Source: Amylibacter marinus (GTDB lineage: Bacteria > Pseudomonadota > Alphaproteobacteria > Rhodobacterales > Rhodobacteraceae). From it: a DNA stretch of 64,000 bases. The notes beneath the pieces are model-generated. The model made no database searches. It was not told the DNA's origin and saw nothing but the letters and a program-made list of their open reading frames with translations. Positions 44,583 through 52,691 of the stretch are shown here, piece after piece; position 1 is the first letter of the stretch; each line of letters begins with the position of its first letter. The stretch is from assembly GCF_030160015.1 (NCBI RefSeq), contig NZ_BSNN01000004.1, forward strand, positions 310,001 through 374,000. The letters are read 5' to 3'. The translations under genes were made by a program, and so were the position numbers.

Positions 44583-45890
44583 CTACTCTGGTGCGGCCAG
44601 ATCGAATTTCTGCTTGGGGAAGTACTTTTGCAATCTGATGTCGGCGGTGCGGGCATGTCCCTCCATGCCCTCTAAGCGAGAAATGCGCGCTGTTGCCTGG
44701 GCTATGTTTTTGGCGCCCTCGCGGGTTGCACGTTGCCATGTGACCACCTTCATATACTTGTGAACAGACAAACCCCCCGTATAGCGCGCAGAGCCAGACG
44801 TGGGCAGAACATGGTTAGGGCCGGTCGATTTATCGCCATATGCCACGGTGGTTTCCTCGCCTAAAAACAAAGACCCATAACAGGTTAATGTCTCTAGCCA
44901 CCAAGACAAATCTGTGGCGTGCACCGATAGATGCTCTGGTGCGTAATCATCTGATACTGCGGCCATTTCTGTGCGATCACTGCATAAGATCACCTCGCCG
45001 TAATCACGCCAAGCAGCCTGCGCATTTATGCGATTCAACTCTGGTAACTCTGTGATCAGGCGATCCATCATGCCCAAAACCTGTTCTGCCAATGCTAGAT
45101 CATCGGTCACCAGCCAGACCGGCGAATTATACCCATGCTCGGCCTGCCCCACCAAATCAGCGGCCACAATATGCGCATCCGCGGTTTTATCCGCCAATAT
45201 CAGAGTGTCGGTTGGGCCAGCAATCATATCGATCCCCACGCGGCCAAACAGCTGTCTCTTGGCCTCGGCCACAAATTGATTTCCCGGGCCTACAATGATA
45301 TCCGATTTCGGCAGACCAAACAGCCCAAAGGCCATGGCCGCCACCCCCTGCACCCCGCCCATGGACAGGATATGATCCGCGCCGCACAGATCGGCCGCAT
45401 ATATAACCCCAGGGCTAATACCCGTATCACCACTGGGCGGAGAGCACGCGACGATTTTTTGAACACCGGCCACCTGAGCGGTGGTAACAGTCATCATCGC
45501 AGATGCCACATGTGCATAACGCCCACCGGGTACATAGCACCCTGCGGCGGACACTGGGATCATCCGTTGGCCCGCAATTACACCGGGGCTGATTTCCATT
45601 TCCATATTGCTCATGGTTTCTTTCTGTGCCTGTGCAAAGCGGCGAATATTGTCATGGGCAAATTTCATATCATCGCGCAGGCGTTGTGGCACCTTGGATC
45701 GCGCAGTGGCGATTTGTTCTGCCGAAAGCACCGCAGGGCCAGAGAAATTATCAAACTTTCGCGCATATTCAGCGGCCACTTTATCGCCCCCCTGCTCGAT
45801 CCGCGCCAAGATTTCCGAAACCGCGCTCTGAACATCGCTGGTCTCCGTTATCGAGGTCTTTACGGCCTGTTTAAGGTATACTGGCGCCAT
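44583..45890 (-). CDS. hpsN: Histidinol dehydrogenase-family enzyme, probably sulfopropanediol 3-dehydrogenase (HpsN-like)
   Basis: A 435-residue zinc and NAD-dependent dehydrogenase of the HisD fold. Zinc and catalytic residues are kept: DLVGQAEHGYNSPVWLVT, DDYAPEHLSVHA and STGPNHVLPTSG. True HisD usually has NHVLPTxGxARxxSGLSVxDF, while here TSGSARYTGGLSVHKYMKVV and the C-terminal RISRLEGMEGHARTADIRLQK match, as I recall, the HpsN group. HpsN oxidises (R)-2,3-dihydroxypropane-1-sulfonate, a plant and diatom sulfonate, to (R)-sulfolactate in two steps. No hisG or other histidine genes are near. The usual partners (hpsO, hpsP, sulfolactate genes, transporter) are also absent from the window. 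An AGGGGAT ribosome site supports the start. A HisD function cannot be excluded. Confidence 0.72.
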   Translation of the reverse strand: MAPVYLKQAVKTSITETSDVQSAVSEILARIEQGGDKVAAEYARKFDNFSGPAVLSAEQIATARSKVPQRLRDDMKFAHDNIRRFAQAQKETMSNMEMEISPGVIAGQRMIPVSAAGCYVPGGRYAHVASAMMTVTTAQVAGVQKIVACSPPSGDTGISPGVIYAADLCGADHILSMGGVQGVAAMAFGLFGLPKSDIIVGPGNQFVAEAKRQLFGRVGIDMIAGPTDTLILADKTADAHIVAADLVGQAEHGYNSPVWLVTDDLALAEQVLGMMDRLITELPELNRINAQAAWRDYGEVILCSDRTEMAAVSDDYAPEHLSVHATDLSWWLETLTCYGSLFLGEETTVAYGDKSTGPNHVLPTSGSARYTGGLSVHKYMKVVTWQRATREGAKNIAQATARISRLEGMEGHARTADIRLQKYFPKQKFDLAAPE

Positions 45891-46057
45891 GTTCTGATCC
45901 CCTGTTCGAAATGTTGGACTATTTTAGGCCCGCAAAAATTGAATAAATAGGGGGCCTTGGAAATTCTAAACTTAGATTTAGAAAAGCCGACGGTCACGAA
46001 ACTGTTGATTGCTTGTGATTACAGAACTCCTATTCATAGGGAAAAAAAGGGCTGACC

Positions 46058-46687
46058 ATGAAAAAATCTATATATATTCTTGTAACCTCCATCCTGTTGG
46101 GCGCCTTGCCTGCACAGGCCCGCCAAATTGAAACCGCCGTTTTTGCGGGCGGATGCTTTTGGTGTATTGAATCCGATTTCGAGAGCGTGAAGGGCGTGAA
46201 GGAGGTGGTCTCTGGCTATACCGGCGGCAGCACCAAAAACCCTACCTACAAAACCATAGCCGATCATTACGAGGCCGTCGAAATCACCTATGATGCAGAC
46301 ATTGTGGATTATGAAACATTGGTAAATTTGTTTTTCCGCTCGGTTGACCCGCTAGATGCAGGTGGGCAATTTTGTGATCGCGGCAAAAATTATAGCACCG
46401 CAATTTTCGCCCAAACTCCCCAGCAAAGTGAAACCGCCACCAAGGTAAAGGCGCAAATCGATGCAAGCAAAGTGTTGCGTAAAAAAATCGTCACACCGAT
46501 TTTGGGCAAGTTTGAATTCACCAATGCTGAGGCGTTTCACCAGAACTATTACAAAAGCTCAAAGCGGGTGGTCACCCGATTTGGAGTGGTTCAGAAAAAA
46601 GATGCCTATAAACGCTATCGCAAAGGATGCGGGCGTGATGCGCGGGTGAAACAGCTATGGGGTGATGCCGCCGCCTTTGCACATTAA
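46058..46687 (+). CDS. msrA: Exported peptide-methionine (S)-S-oxide reductase
   Basis: MsrA reduces methionine S-sulfoxide in proteins. The 209-residue product has an N-terminal signal peptide (KKSIYILVTSILLGALPAQA), so it should act in the periplasm. The catalytic motif VFAGGCFWCIESDF follows at about residues 28-41, then GVKEVVSGYTGGSTKNPTY; FRSVDPLDAGGQFCDRGKNY is the variant substrate pocket. The C-terminal RKGCGRDARV holds a recycling cysteine. Periplasmic MsrA needs an electron source such as a thioredoxin-like protein; none is adjacent and no msrB accompanies it. The last four bases overlap the convergent cdd. Confidence 0.92.
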   Translation: MKKSIYILVTSILLGALPAQARQIETAVFAGGCFWCIESDFESVKGVKEVVSGYTGGSTKNPTYKTIADHYEAVEITYDADIVDYETLVNLFFRSVDPLDAGGQFCDRGKNYSTAIFAQTPQQSETATKVKAQIDASKVLRKKIVTPILGKFEFTNAEAFHQNYYKSSKRVVTRFGVVQKKDAYKRYRKGCGRDARVKQLWGDAAAFAH

Positions 46688-47085
46688 TCTAGGGTAAAGG
46701 CATCCGGTAACAGGTCGGATATCAGGTATTCCCTGTATCCACCTGAATTATCACAACAAAATACTGGGATATTCGGGTCAAACTCATAGATAAACTGTCG
46801 GCAGATTCCACAGGGCGTTATCTTGGTATCCGTGGTGTTGGTCACACAAATCGCGCGGATATCGCGCCGGCCATCGGCAATAGCAGTGGTGATGGCCGTG
46901 CGTTCCGCACAGATCGTGGCCCCAAAGGATGCGTTTTCTACATTACAGCCCTGAATAATTCCGCCATCAGACAGCAAAACCGCGGCCCCTACGCGAAATT
47001 TGGAATAGGGTGCATAGGCGTTATCCATCGCATTTGTCGCGGATTCAATCAGGCGCGCAATGGTTGCAGGATCTACAGAGCTCAT
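46684..47085 (-). CDS. cdd: Cytidine deaminase
   Basis: A 133-residue tetrameric-type cytidine deaminase, converting cytidine and deoxycytidine to uridine and deoxyuridine. The zinc and catalytic residues are NASFGATICAERTAI (Cys and Glu) and ITPCGICRQFIYEF (two Cys). VENAS binds the nucleoside and SKFRVGAAVL is the conserved N-terminal strand. It is the last gene of the nucleoside uptake operon, 9 bases after the second permease, and processes imported cytidine before the hydrolase or phosphorylase step. Confidence 0.95.
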   Translation of the reverse strand: MSSVDPATIARLIESATNAMDNAYAPYSKFRVGAAVLLSDGGIIQGCNVENASFGATICAERTAITTAIADGRRDIRAICVTNTTDTKITPCGICRQFIYEFDPNIPVFCCDNSGGYREYLISDLLPDAFTLD

Positions 47086-47094
47086 TTTCTAACC

Positions 47095-48063
47095 TTACTT
47101 GTTATAGGGCTGACCAATAGCCGCCGGTGCCGTCGGGCGACCAATAAAACCAGCCAACAACAGAACTGTAACGATGTAGGGCACTGCCAACATCAGCTGA
47201 ATTGGAATTTCACCAATCAGGGGCAAATCAACCCCCTGTAGGCGCGATGTCCCTGCCTCTAGGAAGCCAAACAGCAAACATGCGAACAGCGCCTTGTAGG
47301 GGCGCCAATTGCCAAAAATCACCGCCGCCAGCGCGATGTATCCCTTGCCCGCAGACATTTCGCGCACAAAATTTGCACCGTGCGATATAGACAGATAAGC
47401 CCCCGCAATACCACATAGCGCACCACCAACAATCAGCGCACGATACCGAAGCCACGTAACCGAAATACCCGCAGAATCCACCGCCTCTGGCAATTCGCCC
47501 ACCGCACGCAGGCGCAGACCAAAGCGCGATTTGTACATTACAAAGGCACAGATAGGTACCAAAACCAGCGCTAAATACACCAGCAGAGAATGTCCAGAAA
47601 TCAACTCTCGGTAAATCGTACCAATAACGGGTACATTGTTCAGGGTTTCCACCCCGTAAAACTCGATCGCGCGAAAGCGAGATTCGTTGGGCAGATGCGG
47701 AGTTTGACCGCCCTTCGCAAACAGCGCGATACCGGCAATTACCGTCATCCCAGAGGCCAGAATATTAATTGCCACCCCGCTGACCACCTGATCGCCCTTG
47801 TGGGTAATACAGGCAAAGCCATGGATCAAAGACATAAACACCGATGCCCCAATCGCCGCAAACAGGCCCAGCCACGCAGATCCCGTAATGGCCGCCACAG
47901 CCGCCGCGACAAAGGCACCTGTTAGCAATTTACCCTCAAGCGAGATATCAACAATCCCGCTACGCTCGGCAAAAATCCCTGCCATAGCACACAGGATCAG
48001 CGGCGTCGCCAGACGTAATGTGGCATCAAGTGCCAACAACAGCTGCAATAGAAAATCAAGCAT
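47095..48063 (-). CDS. Nucleoside ABC transporter, permease 2 (NupQ/BmpC-like)
   Basis: A 322-residue permease with about eight to nine hydrophobic segments; it starts LDFLLQLLLALDATLRLATPLILCAM. The block SGIVDISLEGKLLTGAFVAA resembles the G-x-x-N/D-x-S-x-E-G motif of BMP-type permeases, and GISVTWLRYRALIVGGALCGIAGA forms the ATPase-docking region. It overlaps the upstream permease gene by eight bases. The ATG at 48063 with GAAAGG is preferred to a GTG at 48072. It belongs to the family that imports purine and pyrimidine nucleosides with a BMP binding protein. Confidence 0.9.
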   Translation of the reverse strand: MLDFLLQLLLALDATLRLATPLILCAMAGIFAERSGIVDISLEGKLLTGAFVAAAVAAITGSAWLGLFAAIGASVFMSLIHGFACITHKGDQVVSGVAINILASGMTVIAGIALFAKGGQTPHLPNESRFRAIEFYGVETLNNVPVIGTIYRELISGHSLLVYLALVLVPICAFVMYKSRFGLRLRAVGELPEAVDSAGISVTWLRYRALIVGGALCGIAGAYLSISHGANFVREMSAGKGYIALAAVIFGNWRPYKALFACLLFGFLEAGTSRLQGVDLPLIGEIPIQLMLAVPYIVTVLLLAGFIGRPTAPAAIGQPYNK

Positions 48064-49174
48064 CCTGCACACCTTTCACCAGACCAATGCGCACCAAAAA
48101 CCGCGCCAATGGCGGATTAAACATATAAGCCAGCGCCCCCGAGAACAGGATGATCATGCCTTGGATCAACAAAACCATTTCTCGGGTGATGGATTTAAAT
48201 TCAAAATCCAGCTCTGCCCCACCTTGGTACAAAACCCCAAACAACAGGCTGGCAAGGAATATACCAATAGGATGGTTGCGCCCCATTAGCGCCACCGCGA
48301 TCCCTGTAAACCCATACCCTGCTGTGAAATTCAGGATCACACGGTTATGCACCCCCAACACCTCGTTGGTGGCCATCAGCCCCGCAAAGGCCCCCGATAT
48401 CGCCATGGCAATAATAATCGTACGCGCCACATTGATGCCCGCGTAATGCGCCGCCTCTGGGTTTTTACCTACTGTGCGGATCTCGTACCCTAGGCGCGTT
48501 TTCCAAATCAGCACATAGAAAATACCCAGTGCTACAATGGCCAACAAGAAAGAGATATTCAGCGGCGATTTGGCAATCTTTACCCCAAAAATAGCAAAGA
48601 TCTCTGACATTTTTGGCAGATGTGCCGATGTATCGAAAATCGCTGTCTGAGGCGATTGTTGTCCCTGTAACATCATCGGCCCTGCCAGCAACCAAACCAT
48701 CAAAGACGCCGCTAGGAAATTAAACATAATGGTCGTGATCACAATATGACTGCCGCGCTTGGCCTGCAAATACCCAGGAACCATCGCCCAAAATGCCCCA
48801 AAGGCCGCCGCCCCCAAAATACACAGCGGTAGCGTAATGAACCAAGGTGCAAACGGCCCAACCAAAAAGGCCGCAAAGGCCGCGCCAAGGCCGCCCACAT
48901 AGGCCTGCCCCTCGCCGCCAATATTAAACATCATCGCATGAAATGCGGTGGCCACGGCCAGTCCTGTAAAGATGAAATTAGTGGTATAGTAAAGCGTGTA
49001 GCCCAAGCTTTCTGGATAAATAAACGCACCCTTGATCATCACACCAAAGGCCTGAAATGGGTTTTCGCCAATCACTGCGATAATCACACCGCAAATTGCC
49101 AAGGCCACAAACAGGTTGATCACTGGCAATAAAATCAAATCTGCCCAGCGGGGCAATGGGGGGGTGTTACTCAT
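48056..49174 (-). CDS. Nucleoside ABC transporter, permease 1 (NupP-like)
   Basis: A 372-residue permease with about ten hydrophobic segments. It has AFHAMMFNIGGEGQAYVGGLGAA, the BMP-permease motif (FNIGGEGQ), and the docking region IRTVGKNPEAAHYAGINVARTII. It overlaps the ATPase gene by four bases upstream and the second permease downstream, as usual in these operons. Together with the ATPase and the binding protein it forms a complete importer. Confidence 0.91.
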   Translation of the reverse strand: MSNTPPLPRWADLILLPVINLFVALAICGVIIAVIGENPFQAFGVMIKGAFIYPESLGYTLYYTTNFIFTGLAVATAFHAMMFNIGGEGQAYVGGLGAAFAAFLVGPFAPWFITLPLCILGAAAFGAFWAMVPGYLQAKRGSHIVITTIMFNFLAASLMVWLLAGPMMLQGQQSPQTAIFDTSAHLPKMSEIFAIFGVKIAKSPLNISFLLAIVALGIFYVLIWKTRLGYEIRTVGKNPEAAHYAGINVARTIIIAMAISGAFAGLMATNEVLGVHNRVILNFTAGYGFTGIAVALMGRNHPIGIFLASLLFGVLYQGGAELDFEFKSITREMVLLIQGMIILFSGALAYMFNPPLARFLVRIGLVKGVQDA

Positions 49175-50739
49175 TCTGCGGCTTCCTGTGAAATACCGGC
49201 CATCATCAGGCCCAATTGATTTACATCCGTATCAGCGGCATCCACAATGCCCACGGATTGCCCATCGTTCATCACCATTATGCGGTCAGACAGGCCCAGC
49301 ACCTCTTCTAGTTCTACCGATACCACCACTATCGCACAGCCCGCATCGCGCAGCGCAATCAGCTGTTTATGGATGAATTCAATCGCGCCCACATCCACAC
49401 CGCGCGTCGGTTGCCCAACGATCAGCACCCTAGGGTTAGAATAAATTTCACGTGCGATCACAATTTTCTGCTGGTTCCCACCAGAAAAGTTTTTGGCATT
49501 CAGCGCAGGGTTTGAGGGGCGCACATCAAAGGTTTCCATGCGTTCGGCACAGTGCGTATTAATCACATCACGATCAATCAGGGCACCGGTTCCCGTGATA
49601 TCATCGCGGTGATAGCCCAGCACCACATTTTCCTGTGCCTCGAAATCCAAAACCAATCCGTGGATATGGCGATCCTCGGGAATATGGGCCAACCCCATTT
49701 CGCGCAGCTCTCTTGGATTTTTCGGCGAGGTTTTGGATATTTTGTCTCCTAGGATATTCACCTGCCCACGATCAGGCACGCGCATACCGGTTAGAATTTC
49801 CAGCAATTGTGTTTGGCCATTTCCAGAAACACCAGCAATCCCTAGAATTTCACCACCCCGCAGATCAAAGCTCATATCCTTCAGCACGTCATGACCACGG
49901 CTGCTAACCGCGCCTAGATTGTCAACGGACAGTAATATTTCCGTCGGGTTAGCCGGGCCTTTTTCCACCGTTAGCAAAACCTTGCGCCCAACCATCAGCT
50001 CGGCCAATTCGGCCGCATTTGTCTGTGCCGTTTCGCGGTGCCCCACCATCGTACCAGCACGCATGATCGATACATTATCGGTGACGGCCATGATTTCATC
50101 TAGCTTATGGGTGATCAACAGGATCGTTACCCCATCATCGCGCAGAACCTTCAAAATCTCGAACAGCTGCTCCGTCTCTTGGGGGGTCAAAACGCCGGTT
50201 GGTTCATCCAAAATCAATATCCTAGCGCCGCCTTTTAGGGCCTTTAGGATTTCTACACGCTGACGTGTGCCCACATTTAGATCGGATATCAACGCATTGG
50301 GATCTACCACCATGCCATAGGTTTCACCCAAGCGTTTCAGCGTATCCAAGGTGGCACCACGACCCGCACGTAGCAATCCACCACCCTCGGAACCCAGCAT
50401 CACATTTTCCAAAACAGAGAAACGCGGCACCAACATGAAGTGCTGATGCACCATGCCAATTCCCAGCGCAATTGAATCCGCAGAGGATCGGATTTTACAG
50501 GGCGTGCCATCTATCCGCATCTCGCCGGCATCTGCGCGGTGCAGACCATATAGGATATTCATTAGGGTCGATTTACCAGCGCCATTTTCCCCAATGATGC
50601 CGTGAATAGTGCCGCTAGGCACCTGCAAATCAATATCGCGATTTGCGCGAACTGTACCAAAAGATTTGCTGATCCCCTGAAGCTCAAGCGCAAAACGAGC
50701 GGGGGTATCGCCGCTCGTTTTTAATTCAATATCAGACAT
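49171..50739 (-). CDS. Nucleoside ABC transporter, double-domain ATPase (NupO-like)
   Basis: A 522-residue protein with two ABC domains, as in simple-sugar and nucleoside importers. Domain 1 has Walker [17 protein letters not shown], signature LNVGTRQRVEILKAL and Walker B ILILDEPTGVLTPQE. Domain 2 has a degenerate Walker A, GVSGNGQTQLLEILTG, with signature FSGGNQQKIVIAREI and LIVGQPTRGVDVGA in place of a full Walker B. This asymmetry (one strong, one weak site) is normal for the family. It follows the binding protein gene after a 51-base gap with a hairpin. Confidence 0.94.
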   Translation of the reverse strand: MSDIELKTSGDTPARFALELQGISKSFGTVRANRDIDLQVPSGTIHGIIGENGAGKSTLMNILYGLHRADAGEMRIDGTPCKIRSSADSIALGIGMVHQHFMLVPRFSVLENVMLGSEGGGLLRAGRGATLDTLKRLGETYGMVVDPNALISDLNVGTRQRVEILKALKGGARILILDEPTGVLTPQETEQLFEILKVLRDDGVTILLITHKLDEIMAVTDNVSIMRAGTMVGHRETAQTNAAELAELMVGRKVLLTVEKGPANPTEILLSVDNLGAVSSRGHDVLKDMSFDLRGGEILGIAGVSGNGQTQLLEILTGMRVPDRGQVNILGDKISKTSPKNPRELREMGLAHIPEDRHIHGLVLDFEAQENVVLGYHRDDITGTGALIDRDVINTHCAERMETFDVRPSNPALNAKNFSGGNQQKIVIAREIYSNPRVLIVGQPTRGVDVGAIEFIHKQLIALRDAGCAIVVVSVELEEVLGLSDRIMVMNDGQSVGIVDAADTDVNQLGLMMAGISQEAAE

Positions 50740-50763
50740 ATAACAGTAAAACCTTATATATGT

Positions 50764-50784
50764 TGCCCCCCATTTCGGGGGGCA
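50764..50784 (-). other. Intercistronic hairpin after the BMP binding protein gene
   Basis: TGCCCCCC, ATTTC, GGGGGGCA form an 8-base-pair GC stem 6 bases after the binding protein stop on the minus strand. No long U-run follows (AACATATATAAGG), so it likely protects the upstream message or attenuates rather than fully terminates. Confidence 0.7.
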
Positions 50785-50790
50785 TCAAAA

Positions 50791-51786
50791 TTACATTGGG
50801 CAGGTGTTATCAGTGCGGTAATCATGCACGGCAATTTCGCCGGATGTGATTTTAGCCGCGGCCGCATCAATTGCTGCCTTGATATCATCGGTGATCAGAT
50901 CAGCATTGTGCTCATCCAATGCCCAACCAATGCCACCCTCGGCCAGACCCAAGGTTTGTACCCCAGCGGTAAAATTGCCGTCCATTGCATCCTTGAATGT
51001 GTTATAGGCCGCAACATCAACACGCTTTAGCATCGAGGTCAGAACCGATCCTGGTGCCATGTGGTTTTGGTTAGAATCAACGCCGATCGAGAATTTACCA
51101 GCGTCTTTTGCCGCTTGGATAACGCCAACACCTGTACCACCAGCGGCTTGGTAGATCACATCAGCGCCGCGATCGATCTGACCTTGGGCCAATTCGGCAC
51201 CTTTGGCGGGATCATTCCATGCCGCAGGTGTTGTGCCTGTCATGTTTTGCAGAACTTCTGCATCGGCACTAACGGATTTCGCACCCTGAACGTAGCCACA
51301 GGCAAATGCGCGGATCAATGGAATATCCATGCCACCCACAAATCCAACCTTGGCAGACGATGATTTCAATGCCGCAGCTACACCAACCAGATAAGAACCT
51401 TCGTGTTCTTTAAAGGCATATTGGCGCAGGTTTGGCGCATCCAGCCAGCTGACGTCGATGATCGAAAATTGAACATCTGGGTTTTCACCCGCAACCTTGG
51501 CAATTGCATCTGCTTGGCCAAAACCCACACCCAGAACAACAGTTGCGCCGCGCTGCACCATGCGGCTCATGGCCTGCTCACGCTGTGCTTCGTTGGTTAC
51601 TTCGAATTCCATAACCTCTACACCGGTTTCTTCGGTGAATTTCTTAACACCAGCCCAAACACCCTCGTTAAAGGATTTGTCAAACTTGCCGCCCATATCG
51701 TAGATCACTGCGGGTTTAAAATCCGCGAATGCAGCGCTGGTGGCCAGTGAAACCACGGCACTAAGTGCGATTGTTTTTAATTTCAT
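50791..51786 (-). CDS. BMP-family periplasmic nucleoside-binding protein
   Basis: A 331-residue exported protein of the BMP/PnrA family, which binds purine or other nucleosides. The signal peptide is MKLKTIALSAVVSLATSAAFA (cleavage near residue 21), with no lipobox cysteine, so it is soluble in the periplasm. The mature part begins FKPAVIYDMGGKFDKSFNEG, the family hallmark, with FSIIDVSWLDAPNLRQYAFKEH, GFVGGMDIPLIRAFACGY and IYQAAGGTGVGVIQAAKD around the ligand site. It is preceded by an AGGAGAG ribosome site and followed by a GC hairpin. Its neighbours (hydrolase, ribokinase, deaminase) support nucleosides as ligands. Confidence 0.93.
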   Translation of the reverse strand: MKLKTIALSAVVSLATSAAFADFKPAVIYDMGGKFDKSFNEGVWAGVKKFTEETGVEVMEFEVTNEAQREQAMSRMVQRGATVVLGVGFGQADAIAKVAGENPDVQFSIIDVSWLDAPNLRQYAFKEHEGSYLVGVAAALKSSSAKVGFVGGMDIPLIRAFACGYVQGAKSVSADAEVLQNMTGTTPAAWNDPAKGAELAQGQIDRGADVIYQAAGGTGVGVIQAAKDAGKFSIGVDSNQNHMAPGSVLTSMLKRVDVAAYNTFKDAMDGNFTAGVQTLGLAEGGIGWALDEHNADLITDDIKAAIDAAAAKITSGEIAVHDYRTDNTCPM

Positions 51787-51833
51787 TTTTCTCTCCTAGT
51801 TGATGCGCGAGCAGATGCGCAATTATTGTTCGA

Positions 51834-52673
51834 TCACTTTAGACCGATTTCCTTCAAGCGCTGGTCTAAAAACTCTCCAGCGGTTTGATGATCCAAAACA
51901 ACCTCGCTACGAGGATGCATAAACAGCGGCATGGAATAACGCGAGCGGTTTTCCTGTGCCGGTGGATTAATTACGCGATGTGGGGTGGATGGGTAATGGC
52001 CCCGCGTTGCTTGTTCTAACATATCACCCGCATTCACGGTGATATAGCCAGATTGGCAGGGTACATCGTGCCATGTGCCGTTCACATCCTGCGCCTGTAG
52101 GCCGGGCTCTGACCCGGTAACCAGCAATGTAATCAGATTGATATCGCCATGCGCCGCGGCACGCGTTGCGCCAGGCTCTACGTCATCGGGTAGGGGTGGA
52201 TAATGCAACACGCGCAGCAGGTTATTATCGCTGGCCTCGATCATTTTTTCGAACGGCTCGCCCAATAACCCCTGTACATCTGCGGGGGTAACCTGATCCA
52301 ACCAGCCCAGCAATTTTGCGCCCAGCGCGATCAATTTTGTATTGAAATCACGGGTGATTTCCCTAACTGAATCTGGTACCTCTTTGGATTGATAGACATG
52401 GAAAAATTCTTTCAAATCCTTCTGTTTCACATCCTTGGCGTTTTCTGATTTATAGCCAAAGTAGCCATTAGACTCCCCCGCCTGCACGGCAAAGTCCTCT
52501 TTGTTTTCGCTCGCAAACCACTCAGCCCATACGCGATACATGGCATCAATTTCAGCCACGGGGATATCGTGATCCTTGATGATCGCAAATCCAGTTTCGC
52601 GCAATGATTTGGCGAATTTTTCCGCCGCATCCGCATCGCTGGGGCTGATTGCCAAAACACTAAAATCGCTCAT
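51834..52673 (-). CDS. 2-Oxoglutarate/Fe(II)-dependent oxygenase, isopenicillin N synthase-like
   Basis: A 279-residue oxygenase of the plant/fungal-type (IPNS-like) branch. The N-terminal DIOX_N region (FAKSLRETGFAIIKDHDIPV) is followed by the iron ligands in AAHGDINLITLL (His, Asp) and STPHRVINPP (His). The 2-oxoglutarate-binding Arg-x-Ser is in NRSRYSMPLF. Substrate is not evident from sequence. The gene sits inside the nucleoside operon between the hydrolase (18 bases) and the binding protein (47 bases). Fungal thymine 7-hydroxylase and related nucleobase or nucleoside dioxygenases belong to this branch, so oxidation of a nucleobase or deoxynucleoside is a reasonable inference. A generic function is the alternative. 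Confidence 0.85.
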   Translation of the reverse strand: MSDFSVLAISPSDADAAEKFAKSLRETGFAIIKDHDIPVAEIDAMYRVWAEWFASENKEDFAVQAGESNGYFGYKSENAKDVKQKDLKEFFHVYQSKEVPDSVREITRDFNTKLIALGAKLLGWLDQVTPADVQGLLGEPFEKMIEASDNNLLRVLHYPPLPDDVEPGATRAAAHGDINLITLLVTGSEPGLQAQDVNGTWHDVPCQSGYITVNAGDMLEQATRGHYPSTPHRVINPPAQENRSRYSMPLFMHPRSEVVLDHQTAGEFLDQRLKEIGLK

Positions 52674-52691
52674 GTTATCTCCGTCTTATAC

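Noticed and set aside
44583-45890. Calling the gene hisD outright
   Set aside because: The motif after NHVLP and the C-terminal segment fit the HpsN branch better, and no histidine biosynthesis genes are near.
45135-45950. A 271-codon open frame on the plus strand
   Set aside because: It is antisense to the HpsN-like gene, whose frame carries complete zinc-binding motifs; composition is that of a shadow frame.
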